Assembly (NCBI GenBank): GCA_035610365.1 | Contig: CM069436.1 | Location: 36,339,117-36,403,116 of the forward strand | Source of the DNA: Aquatica leii | Taxonomy: Eukaryota; Arthropoda; Insecta; Coleoptera; Lampyridae | Reading direction: 5' to 3' | DNA: 64,000 bases | Part shown: in pieces, positions 24,786 to 34,212 of the stretch | How the letters are laid out: each line of letters starts with the position of its first letter | How positions within the stretch are numbered: position 1 is the stretch's first letter | Made by a program: the position numbers and the translations under genes | The notes under the pieces: model-generated | What the model saw: only the letters and a program-made list of their open reading frames with translations | Told to the model about the DNA's origin: nothing | Database searches by the model: none

Positions 24786-25784
24786 CTAATAACCAATCTT
24801 TGATGTTAAATTGTTGTATACATTACTTAAATTGTTAGTGTCTGTAGTAAAGTTAATGTTGTTTTTGTAAACGTTGATGAATATCATCTCTGAAACTAAT
24901 CGCTTTTTATAGTTACAATCTCTGTCTAAAATTTTGGGATTGTTGAAGTCAAAATTATGTTCCGTATTGATATGATGTAACGCTAACGCAGTTTCACCCT
25001 TTTTATTATTACAATCATACATGTGATTATTGATCTAATTTTTTATTTTTTGTTTTGTTTGTCCTATGTAACACGCTTGGCATCCTATACAATCTAGCTT
25101 GTACAGTACATCATGTTTTTCAGTTATATTAGTTTTATCTTTAGTTCTACTGCACAGCATGTTATAGATAGTATTAGTGTTATAAGTTGTTATTTTAATA
25201 CGATTGGTTTTTATAATCGGAATTATTCTTTTTGTTAGGTTTGGAACATTTATTATTTTTGTGTAAATGACGTTAGTGTTAGGGTTAGTATTAAGTTTAG
25301 TAATGGATGGCTTTATTGGTGGTGGAGTATCATTATTATTAGTTGTGTTAGTGTGTATGAGTATTCTGTTTATTATGTTATTAAGGTAGTTATTTTTCCT
25401 TAATATGTTCTTTAAACAGTTAAAGTTTTTCGTAACGAACTGTGGATTGCTTAAATCTAATATTTTATTTTTTATAGCCTTGATCGTATTAATCTTTTGA
25501 TCGTGTGGATGTTTCGAAAAGTAATTTACCGTTCTGTTAGTATACCATTCACTAACTATATAACCCGTGTTAGTATCCTTACTAAGTCTAACATCTAAAT
25601 ATGGTAATGAACGTTTTTGTTCAACTTCATACGTGAATTTCAAATGTCGATTGTAACTATTAAAAGTGTTGAGAGTGTTATGAATTTCTGTTTTGGGTAT
25701 ACACGCAACAATATCATCAACGTCAGAATCATTACCATTTTCAAATTTTTTTAAAGTCACAGAATTTAAGTTAATATTAATCAA
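24786..25784 (-). pseudogene. Penelope-like element: RT C-terminal half plus GIY-YIG endonuclease
   Basis: Best preserved Penelope-like copy. The first segment (249 residues, 25,784 down) contains a VDDI motif (the RT catalytic Asp pair, normally preceded by Tyr), then KFTYEVEQKRSLPYLDV and NYFSKHPHD, characteristic of this family, and ends in a GIY-YIG start (LYKLDC, C..CYIGQTKQK). A single TAG (25,035-25,037) separates it from 24,786-25,022 in the same frame, which continues the nuclease with ETALALHHINTEHNFDF. Intact proteins insert by target-primed reverse transcription. The RT fingers and palm upstream are absent, so this is a 5'-truncated, single-stop pseudogene. Confidence 0.88.
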
Positions 25785-25849
25785 ATAAATTAAGAATGCT
25801 TCCTACAAATAATTCTTATTATCAATGGCATTTAAAAAACGCAATTTTT

Positions 25850-26587
25850 GGAGTTTACTCCTTAAGAATCGATTTGCATATATAAGGGGCCCGGTATGAG
25901 AAAAATCTGAGAAGTAAAATTTATCGATGAATGACCTCGTTACGTTTTTGGTGCGCATCCTATGTCGCGCAACTTTCTAATTTTACTTATATTGCTGTTT
26001 TTATTATAAATATCAATAATTAATATTGTTATTGTGAAGTTTTAATCTTTATCATTGTGTTCCGCTAAAGTGAACTGAAAGTATTTTCAAATAACTATGG
26101 CAGAAAGAGGTGTAGATGATATTGCCGGAACATCTAACAAACACGTGGCTGCGTTATAATTCATGTATTATATGTATGAGCATGTGCAATTTGTATTTAT
26201 TAAATATTTTAATAATTATCGATGTAGTTCATATAAATATATATTTGAGAACAACACATAAAATTAGATAATAATTAACCCAATATGAATTATCGAGCGC
26301 ATCCACATAAAATAGAAAATTTCTAACCTAACCAAAAATTCGATGTCTATAAATTCTACCAGGTTATTATGATTTATTTCATAAATAATTTTTAAATATT
26401 AACAATTCTAGTCAATAATTCGATAATATTATCAGAAAAATCGACAATATTTTTTCATTATAATAATGTTTTCATAAAATTTTCTTTCGAAAAGTTATTT
26501 TTTACGTTCATACAGTATCAATCTTTTTTAAGTTAAATAAACCCTTTTTGCGTCTGGTTAGACTATCGAACTTAAGGAGTAAACTCC
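25850..26587. mobile_element. Short inverted-repeat element (MITE-like)
   Basis: GGAGTTTACTCCTTAAG at 25,850-25,866 recurs as an exact reverse complement at 26,571-26,587, giving a 738-bp unit with 17-bp perfect termini. Each terminus is itself partly palindromic (GGAG/CTCC). The interior is AT-rich except for a less biased segment at 25,885-26,160 that includes a short start-like open frame. No clear target duplication was found, so the exact ends and the superfamily stay open. Confidence 0.5.
26097..26159 (+). pseudogene. 20-codon start fragment inside the inverted-repeat element
   Basis: ATG to TAA encodes 20 residues beginning MAERGVDDIAGTSNKH, with unbiased codon use unlike the surrounding A/T-rich frames. 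Its position inside a TIR-bounded unit suggests the leftover N-terminus of a transposase in a deletion derivative. No homologue is recognised; this is inference from context. Confidence 0.3.
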
Positions 26588-29500
26588 AGTCGTGCGTCGG
26601 AGCTGACACGCACAATTTTTATTCAACACAATCAATTATTATTAATCTTTTAAATTATTCCAAGGAATTTAATAGTTTGAAGCTAACAAATTCCGATTTT
26701 TATTGACTCGGCGGATTTAGCTTTCAAGGAAACACAAAAGTAACAAAATATATGTGCGTCTGAAAGACCTTCAGTATTATAAATAAGTTTATAGTTAATC
26801 TTTAAAATTGAGTCATTTATCAAGATTTCCAGTAAAAAAAGATAAATCAATGGTAAGCAACTATACTGACGTGACTAAATATTATTTGACTTTTTTAAAA
26901 CAGTATTTTTTTCCTCACAAATTAAGTTGGAACAGGATCGGTTTTTATTAAATTTACATTGATCAAGAATATGCTCAATAATGCTAGCCAAATTAAAAAA
27001 AACGTCAACATCAACGTCAAATTTGACAGATTTAGTAATAAATGTAGTACTAACATTACATTTCCAGCAATTTAAAAAATTTTTTATTTAAAAAAAATGT
27101 AATTTTACAAAAGGCAACACAAAAAATAATTTAACGTTTCTTATTTTATGCTTAGTTTCGACGTTTGTTACGTTAATTATTATTTTAGTAGACTGTATTT
27201 TTATATTATTAACAAGCATAATCATTTTTTTAAACAATAATGCCAGATAACATAATGCAACGCATCAATAAATAGATCAAAAACTTTCATTGTATTCACG
27301 TAGTAACACATAAATATAATTTAGATTTGCTAGTTTTATTTAAATTAAATTCAGTAAATTATATGCTAAATATGTGTAAATTGTATAAATGCAAAATTAC
27401 AACAGATTATTTAAACATTTACCTAACAATCAATTTAACCGTTTTGTGCACGTATAAAAGTTGGATCGATTTCGTTTTGCTAATGCACGATGAAGTAATT
27501 TTTATGGCAACCAACATAAATTCTTTATTTATTTTTGTAATATTGACATTTACGTTAAAATGTCAATTTGATATTATATTAAAAATGTTTTTTGGTTTAT
27601 TTTACCACCAATAGAATTTTTATTTTGTCATAATTTTACGGATCACAATGTTTTTATTACAAAAGTATTAAAAATGTCAAGAAAATAATTAAGAATTTTA
27701 TTGTTTTGTATTAAAACAACCTGAAAAAACTCTAAAATTTGTCTTTTATTATTTACGAAATCTTTTCGTAATCTTGTTTGTTTCTCCGCGTTCAAGCACT
27801 TTAACTCAGAATTATTTACACAATAATTAAAGCTAAATTAATCACAAAATCTTTGTAACTAATCTTGTTTTTATTTTTTTTTAATTTTAAACCGCGCATA
27901 AATTAAAATCGAAAACAAAGTTATTGACTAAACTCAATTCATTCCAGAGAGTTTTAGTTTATTTAGAACCAATTGCAAATTTATGTTAAATTAAAGAAAA
28001 CAAATCGATAGTATATTATCAATACGCAAACATTTTAGATATTTTATCACAAATAAAATCATTAAAAAAAACTATGTATTAGATTTATAAGTACAGGTTT
28101 TGGCATAAAAAAATTGTAGAATAAAATTAGTTGTTAACTAAGCGCATTTTTAAATTGTAGGTATGACGGTTTTAATGTAATAACACTTTAGTAGGTTTTT
28201 ACTAATTTATAAAAATGACGTTCTAATATTTGAAACATAATAAAAGAGTGCGATTTTAATAAAAGTTGGATTTTTTGATTAAAAATTTGCGATGCAGAGT
28301 TGTATGTATATTTAAATGCTTAAAGTGAAATTAAACGAAGTTCGTTTTATTTAATTTTATCCCTAATTCTGACGTTTAAATTAATGTGTGTATTTATAAA
28401 CATTGTTAAATTTAACGAATAATTTGATTTTTATATGAACTATTTCATAAATCTTTTCAGTAATAGCATGTCATTGAGTTTGGGATTTTGTACACTAAAT
28501 TTTTAATTAACAATTTTCTAATTATTTTATTAATTATTAGATTACTAAATATTAAGCTACGTAAGCTTGTTACAGAATTAACGCAAGTTACAAAAATATT
28601 TATAACGTGATTACATTTTTTCGACAATTTAGATTAATGGGTTTTATCAGTTTAAGTAAAGATATGTTTGCGTATTTCTGTTTGTTTTATTAACAGTTTT
28701 CTGAAAAAAAAATTTAAAATGGAGTATTATTACTACTATATTTTAAGTTATATTTTTATACAAAAATAATTCAAATTGTGTAAATTTTAAACACTATATG
28801 GAAGATAACACAACTTTGCTGTTTGGTAGAACCCATAAGAAGCTTACTAATAAAGTTTTATTTTACTATAAAACTTCAAGTTAATTTCTTGTAAGCCGTT
28901 TTCAAACAAATAATTATTAACAATAAAATTTTTTATTTTGAATTATAGTCAATTCTTGAGTTTCTTTAAATTAACTCAAAAAAAAACATCTTACAAATGC
29001 TAGTTTACCATTTATGTTTATTATTACACCGTTTATATTATTTCTAGTTTTACCTATGCTTACGTTGTACTATAAATTTATAAATGCATATATAAAAACT
29101 AAAAATATCATAAAAAATAAACAAAAACTTTATAAAAATTGTCATATTACTATATTCAATAAAAATTCTATTTAAATATTTTAATAAAAAATGTGTAAAA
29201 ACATATTTTTATGTTATAACAACTTAAATTTATGAACAATGTACTTATATTTAATTTTATATGAATTAAACGTGATACAAAACAAAGCAAAATTTGTTAA
29301 TCTATGAAAAGCATATTTAATTTTTTAATTTAGTAATTTTTGGTTTAATTATTTTATTTAAAAATTTCAGTCATATTAAATTAAATGTTAAGCGGCTTAA
29401 ATGTTTTTCTAAATAAATGTGTAATTTATATTTTTATAGAATGTGTTAATTTTTTTAATGTAATATTGTATTGAATAATTTTATATTTAATATTAAAAAA

Positions 29501-30059
29501 TTAAATTAATTAAATGTTTAATTCAGTAAAAATATTTTAAAAAATAATTATTTTTTTTAATAAAATTGCGTTTATATTAAAAATTTAATTACAGGAATTA
29601 ATTAAATAACTGCAGTAGTTATTGAACGAATGAAATAAAAACAAGTAATTGAGTTTTGATTTTGATCAAAATTATATTTAATTAATGATTTAGTAGTAAT
29701 TTTGTTAACTACTTAATTTGCAACAAATTACTAAACTAAATAGACATTTAATAATGAAAAACTTGTTGACGAATTTCCTGTGTGCGATTATATTTTTAAC
29801 AAAAATTAACCACATGCTGTAATAATTATTGCGATAATTATTTTTATTACTATTTATCTAAAAACATTTTGAAAAGAGCAATTTATTTTGCTTAAAAGTT
29901 TTATAATTTTGAATATATTTATAATCAATAATTAATACAAAATAGTATGTACGTTTTATCAAAAACAACTAAAAAACTACGTAAAGTCATAACAAAAGAA
30001 AACAATCTATGAATCCGAAAACTGCAGAAAGTAGCAGGAACAGTTTCAGTGCGTCTTTA
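26588..30059. other. AT-rich intergenic DNA
   Basis: About 3.5 kb of very AT-rich sequence. The 95-residue frame at 27,327-27,614 has no motif and a composition expected from A/T runs. No repeat structure was recognised. Confidence 0.6.
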
Positions 30060-30094
30060 AAAAAACGAGGCTTAGTCATAAGATGCCCCGTATA

Positions 30095-30191
30095 GCGGCA
30101 TTACACCGCCATCCTCTATTGCTAATTGCTCAGCAATGTTTTTAATTCTTTTTAACCTAGAAAAACATTGCTTACTTTCCAAGGCAGTCAT
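30095..30191 (-). pseudogene. Possible hAT transposase C-terminal (dimerisation) fragment
   Basis: On the minus strand from 30,191 a short frame reads ESKQCFSRLKRIKN, and the next frame continues KTLLSN. Together these resemble the FS.LKRIKTFLRN motif of the hAT dimerisation domain, joined by one frameshift. Only about 30 residues are recognisable. It flanks the hammerhead array but shows no link to it. Confidence 0.4.
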
Positions 30192-30407
30192 ATGTAAAGT
30201 TGATCAATTATTTTATTTAAAGATGTATCTATTTTGACAAACATTTTCATTGTAGTTTTTAATTGACTTTCGACAAGCGCTGTACAACTGTAAGCAAATA
30301 TTAAGTAGCATTATTCATACAATTTTTTATATGATTTGCTAATAACGAGTGCTTTTTCGCTTTTTCTTTTAAATGCTATAAATTGGTAACATTATTTTTA
30401 CACCTTA

Positions 30408-30500
30408 TAATAAACCATAACTGTAAATGAGCTATAACAACAGTAAACGTTGTGAGTTCATTTTACACACGCGTAATACAAATTAGTTTTGAATAAAACT
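30408..30500 (-). repeat. Inverted fragment of the 338-bp repeat at the array edge
   Basis: The reverse complement of this segment follows the direct units, for example the GTGTAAAAT..AACT.ACAACGTTTAC block of the following units. With the first direct unit it forms an inverted repeat, arms about 30,431-30,468 and 30,497-30,535. The array therefore starts with a partial copy in opposite orientation. Confidence 0.6.
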
Positions 30501-30683
30501 GTAAAATCAACTTACAACGTTTACCGCCGCTATAGGTTATTTTCAGTTATTTTTTATATATAGTAACTTATACTATGAGATGGATCTGCCATCAAACGTT
30601 GCTAATAGTTATCCCTATCATACTTGGATATAAAACTATAGAGTTTGTCGAAGCAATTGTGGAAATTACATTAAAGTGTTCTC

Positions 30684-30727
30684 CTACTGCTGATGACAAC
30701 CAAAAAAGCAAAACGGCCGTCTAGCAG
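30684..30727 (+). ncRNA. Hammerhead ribozyme motif, unit A
   Basis: Stem I strand CTACTG, core CTGATGA (30,690-30,696), weak stem II, AAAAC in place of GAAAC, palindromic stem III segment, cleavage triplet GTC (30,719-30,721), then TAGCAG pairing imperfectly with CTACTG. The altered G and weak stems suggest reduced or lost activity. Confidence 0.5.
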
Positions 30728-31021
30728 TTTACTCTGGTGTCGTTTGCACTTGCATTGACATTACTTTACCCCCAATGTCTTCTACGTTGTGGTTTAATTT
30801 CGCAGTTTTATTTAAAAATATTTTAAATTACGCGGGTGTAAAATCAACTTACATGTTTATCGCTATTACAGCTTATTTACAGATATATTTTATACTTAGT
30901 AACTTATACTATAAGATGGCTCTATCATCAAACGTTGCTAAAAGTTACTACTGTATGATACTTAGGTATAATGTTATATGGTTTGTCAATGCAATTGTGA
31001 AAATTACATTACAGTGTTTTC

Positions 31022-31064
31022 CTACTACTGATGAGCTCTAAAAAGGCGAAGGGGCGTCCAGTAG
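31022..31064 (+). ncRNA. Hammerhead ribozyme motif, unit B
   Basis: CTACTA and CAGTAG (31,059-31,064) form stem I with one mismatch next to the core. Core CTGATGA (31,028-31,034). Stem II GCTCT...AAGGC has one mismatch. The conserved GAA after stem II is retained, unlike in units A and C, and GTC is the cleavage triplet (31,056-31,058). Stem III is altered (GGGGC). Confidence 0.55.
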
Positions 31065-31358
31065 TTTACTCTGGTAGCGTTTGCAGAATTGCAATGACAT
31101 TACTTTACTCCCAATGCTTTTTACGTTGTAGTATTATCCTGTAATTTTATTAAAAACTATTTTGAATTACGCGGGTGTAAAATTAACTTACAATGTTTAT
31201 CGCCATTATAGCTTATTTACAGATATATTTTATACTTAGTAACTTATACTATGAGATGGTTCTGTCATCAGACGTTGCTAATAGTTACTGTATCATACTT
31301 GGGTATTAAGTTATATGGTTTGTCAATGCAATTGTAAAAATTCTATTACAGTGTTTTC

Positions 31359-31402
31359 CTACTACTGATGAGCTCTAAAAGGGCAAAACGGCCGTCCAGT
31401 AG
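31359..31402 (+). ncRNA. Hammerhead ribozyme motif, unit C
   Basis: Stem I CTACTA/CAGTAG (31,359-31,364 with 31,397-31,402), core CTGATGA (31,365-31,371), stem II GCTCT/AGGGC with a three-base loop and all five positions paired, AAAAC where GAAAC is expected, GGCC, GTC (31,394-31,396). Outside stem I an internal loop separates a second helix (CAGTGT with ACTCTG), the arrangement used for tertiary contacts in type I hammerheads. Confidence 0.6.
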
Positions 31403-31709
31403 TTCACTCTGGTGGCGTTTACAGAATTGCAATGACATTACTTTACCCTCAATGCCTTTTACGTTGTAGTATTATTCCGCAATTTTATTTAAAACTATTT
31501 TGAATTAGGCGGGTGTAAAATTAACTTACAACGTTTACCGCCGTTATAGCTTATTTACAGATATGTTTTATACTAAGTAACTTATACCATGAGATGGCTC
31601 TGCCATCAAACGTTGCTTATAGTTACCCTTATCATACTTGGATATAAAGTGATAGGGTTTGTTAATGCAATTGTAGAAATTACATTAGAGTGTTTTCCTA
31701 CTGCTGATT

Positions 31710-32294
31710 TCTTTCATGACTTGTAACATCACCATTATAAAACAAAAACGTCTCATGCAAATGAATATTATTGATCAACTAAAAGAATTAACTGTTAAGT
31801 TAGTTATATGTAATAAGAAATGTGGATTCCAGCATTTGTGTTTTACGCAAAGATAATATTAAATGTCGTAAGTCACGTAAGCATGGCACTTAGTACACGA
31901 AATGACCTCTGTGCAAGGATCACAATAAAACATCTAAAGATTTACTTATCTTAATTTCTAACTTGCATAAAATTGTATTATATGTGTCTCACTTTTACAT
32001 TATACACGCGGGCACACGTAAATGTAAGCTTCGGGTAGACTCGCAAGTTTTCGAATTTGTTGCATTTATTATAAAAATGGTTTAAACGCATGAAATTCAA
32101 GCGCTGATAGTTTGATTTAAACGCGAATTTTATGTAATTCTGAAGTAAATAAAATGCTTTCCTTATTCCGGAGGCTTATTGAACAAATGACGTAATAGAG
32201 AAGCCGCCACAAGTCTTATAGATAAATCAATATCATAAAAAAACAATGTAAAATACATGCAAAAGCAAATAAAAACTCTGTTGCCCAAAAGTTA
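31710..32294. other. Intergenic DNA after the array
   Basis: The array ends abruptly at 31,709. The following sequence is less AT-rich than average but holds no recognised gene or repeat. Confidence 0.5.
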
Positions 32295-32452
32295 TAACCA
32301 ACTTATCTGGATAAACAGCTTGAAGTGTTCATCCGGCTGTACACTTTCGGAAAAGTTGCCACCTACAAATTTTTCTGTATTTCTAACAAAAGAAACAGGA
32401 TTTTTAGAGATTGTTGTGACATTAGCCGGTTTCATGTGGTCGAAATGCCTAT
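32295..32452 (-). CDS. Candidate terminal exon of an unidentified gene
   Basis: On the minus strand a long pyrimidine tract ending in TATAG precedes an open segment that reads HFDHMKPANVTTISKNPV, then FVRNTEKFVGGNFSESVQ and PDEHFKLF to a stop. Composition is balanced, unlike chance frames here. No GT donor follows in frame, so a last exon is the simplest reading. It has two N-glycosylation-type triplets (NVT, NFS). It could also be a captured fragment of an unrecognised transposase. Product unknown. Confidence 0.3.
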
Positions 32453-32474
32453 AAAAATATAACAAAAAAAACAA

Positions 32475-33439
32475 AACCCGTTACAATTGCCAAGTAACGC
32501 GGGCATTCGGTGACTACAGAACAAATAATGGCTTATGGCTTACCCTAAAGTAACGTTCTAGAGTCTAATTTGGAGAAAAGGCACTGATATAGAAAAACTA
32601 TCAAAATTAAATTAAATCAAAACTTTAAACGGGATTCTCTTTAAACTGTGTTTTTTTTAAATACGATTGCAATGACTATAGTTTTTTTATACCAACAAAC
32701 AAAGCCTACTAGAATAAATCTGCTTGATTAAAATAATGTTGTGATTACATTGAAAATTTATATATTTCCATAACTTTAGATGTTAGAAAAAAACTAGCGC
32801 AAAACAATAAAAAATAAAAAATACACTATAAACAGTTGAAAAAATATTGAGGGTGTCATTTAAAAAGGATGAATTTTAGCAATTTAAAAAATTTGAAAAT
32901 TAGCGCTTTTATACAAAATAAGTATGGTAAATTAAAAAAATCTTTACGATTATTTAAATACTTTTGACATTTATTTACGAATTTACAAAAACAAATTCCA
33001 AAATTTCAAAAACTATCAGTTTGGTACCATATCTTTCTGATGCTGCCAACGTTGGCAACTTTGGTTACAACAACAATGACACGGTCCAAACCCGGAAGAC
33101 ATTCTTATCTTAGAATATCAAAATCATTCAAAACGTTTCTTTGTTTTTGCGTAAGCAAATCGATAAATCTGAAGAAGGTTTAAAAACCACACAACAAAAA
33201 ATGATAAGTTTATTGGAGAATTTAATATGCTAGAATGTCAAAGTGTGTCTACACACAGTTAATTTTTTATTGGAAGAATGCCCTCTTAATAAAAAAGTAC
33301 CTTATCGTAAATTGATTTGTAGTTTAAAGTACATACATAGCAGTGATAAGTAAACCCGCCCTGTCATATTGATTTTTTTATTTAAGCATATATTTAGACA
33401 CACCAACTGATCAAGCCTAGAAAGCTGGAAAGAGAATTA
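32475..33439. other. Intergenic DNA
   Basis: No gene or repeat recognised. The Copia fragment that follows may extend a little into its right end, but no RT motif was seen here. Confidence 0.5.
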
Positions 33440-33888
33440 TAAGGTGATTGAGTGACATTAAAAATGAAAAACTAGTATTTAAAAATGGTGAAAAAATGGA
33501 AAAGCTTAGTGATATTGATTCGGTTAGTGATAAATTCTCACGCAAAAATTTTAGTGGGTTTGTAGCTTTTTACGCGGGAAATTCAGTCCATGTGAGAATC
33601 AAAAAAGCGAAATTGCGATGCTTTATCCTTAATGTAATCTCGGCAGAACCAGCAACCTAAGAAATAATGAATCTAAATGCTATTCTATTACAGCTGATAT
33701 CAGAAACAATTCTGAAATCAGACAATGTAAGTGCTATATCCATCACTATAAATTTTAAAAAGTCAGAAAGATGTAAACAGATAAATAATTATTTTATAAA
33801 AGATTTATGTCTTAAGAAAGCATTTAAAATTAAATATGTTAATACAGATAATAATATTTCTGATTTGCTAACTAGACCATTAAGTTAG
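33440..33888 (+). pseudogene. Copia-type RNase H and pol C-terminus (relic)
   Basis: Two open segments in one frame, separated by a single stop at 33,658-33,660. The first contains SDIDS and RKNFSGFVAFYAGNS, matching the Asp-bearing start of Copia RNase H and its SGFVF..G motif. The second contains SDNVSAI, then a RCKQINNYFIKD segment in place of the usual H.R.KHID..YHFIRD, and ends TDNNISDLLTRPLS, the standard Copia pol C-terminus (normally AD.LTKPL). Several active-site residues are changed. A polypurine tract and probable LTR follow within 100 bases. It is the 3' end of a 5'-truncated or decayed element. Confidence 0.75.
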
Positions 33889-33970
33889 CTAAAATTTATT
33901 AAGTTTAGAAATGTAATCTTACTTACATAAGCTTCATGTTTTTAGTGGAGCTGTCAATTTTTTTTTAATT

Positions 33971-33977
33971 GAGGGGG
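33971..33977 (+). other. Polypurine tract of the Copia relic
   Basis: GAGGGGG lies between the pol stop and a TGTCAG start, the expected order for plus-strand priming before a 3' LTR. Confidence 0.6.
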
Positions 33978-33979
33978 CG

Positions 33980-34212
33980 TGTCAGAATTATTTTGTATAA
34001 GTCGTTTTGTTTTTTAAGTTGAGTGCAGTTTTTTCTGGTTCAATGTTTGGTGTGTGGTTGGCAGCTGTGTGCATGTCACAAGATATAAAAAAGAGTTTCA
34101 AGCGCGAAAAAGTTGCATAAACAAGCATTATTATTTTGTTTTCAATTATTTGTATGTGCCGTTCTACTATAATTAAACAGTACAATTATCGTGATCTGTG
34201 TTTGATTAGTCA
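33980..34212 (+). repeat. Probable 3' LTR of the Copia relic
   Basis: Starts TGTCAGAATT right after the polypurine tract and contains mixed-composition sequence until about 34,212, where a CA occurs (GATTAGTCA). No second copy was found in the window, so the right limit is tentative. Confidence 0.45.

Larger units (their letters stand above)
30497..31709 (+). repeat. Tandem array of ~338-bp units with hammerhead ribozyme motifs
   Basis: Three near-complete direct units plus a truncated fourth. The spacing of the CTGATGA cores is 338, 337 and 339 bases (30,690; 31,028; 31,365; 31,704, the last mutated to CTGATTT). Unit-wide similarity is obvious, for example the TACGTTGTGGT/TACGTTGTAGT block, GCGGGTGTAAAAT and ACTTAGTAACTTATACTA. 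The unit size, tandem arrangement and one hammerhead per unit match descriptions of animal retrozymes, small non-autonomous elements expressed as circular RNAs. The open frame 30,775-31,041 lies inside a unit and is not a gene. Confidence 0.8.

Noticed and set aside
30775..31041. 88-residue plus-strand frame
   Set aside because: It spans parts of the 338-bp ribozyme repeat and is not kept open in the neighbouring units.
30497..31709. CRISPR-like regular repeat
   Set aside because: Repeats are contiguous 338-bp units without short spacers and the sequence is eukaryotic.
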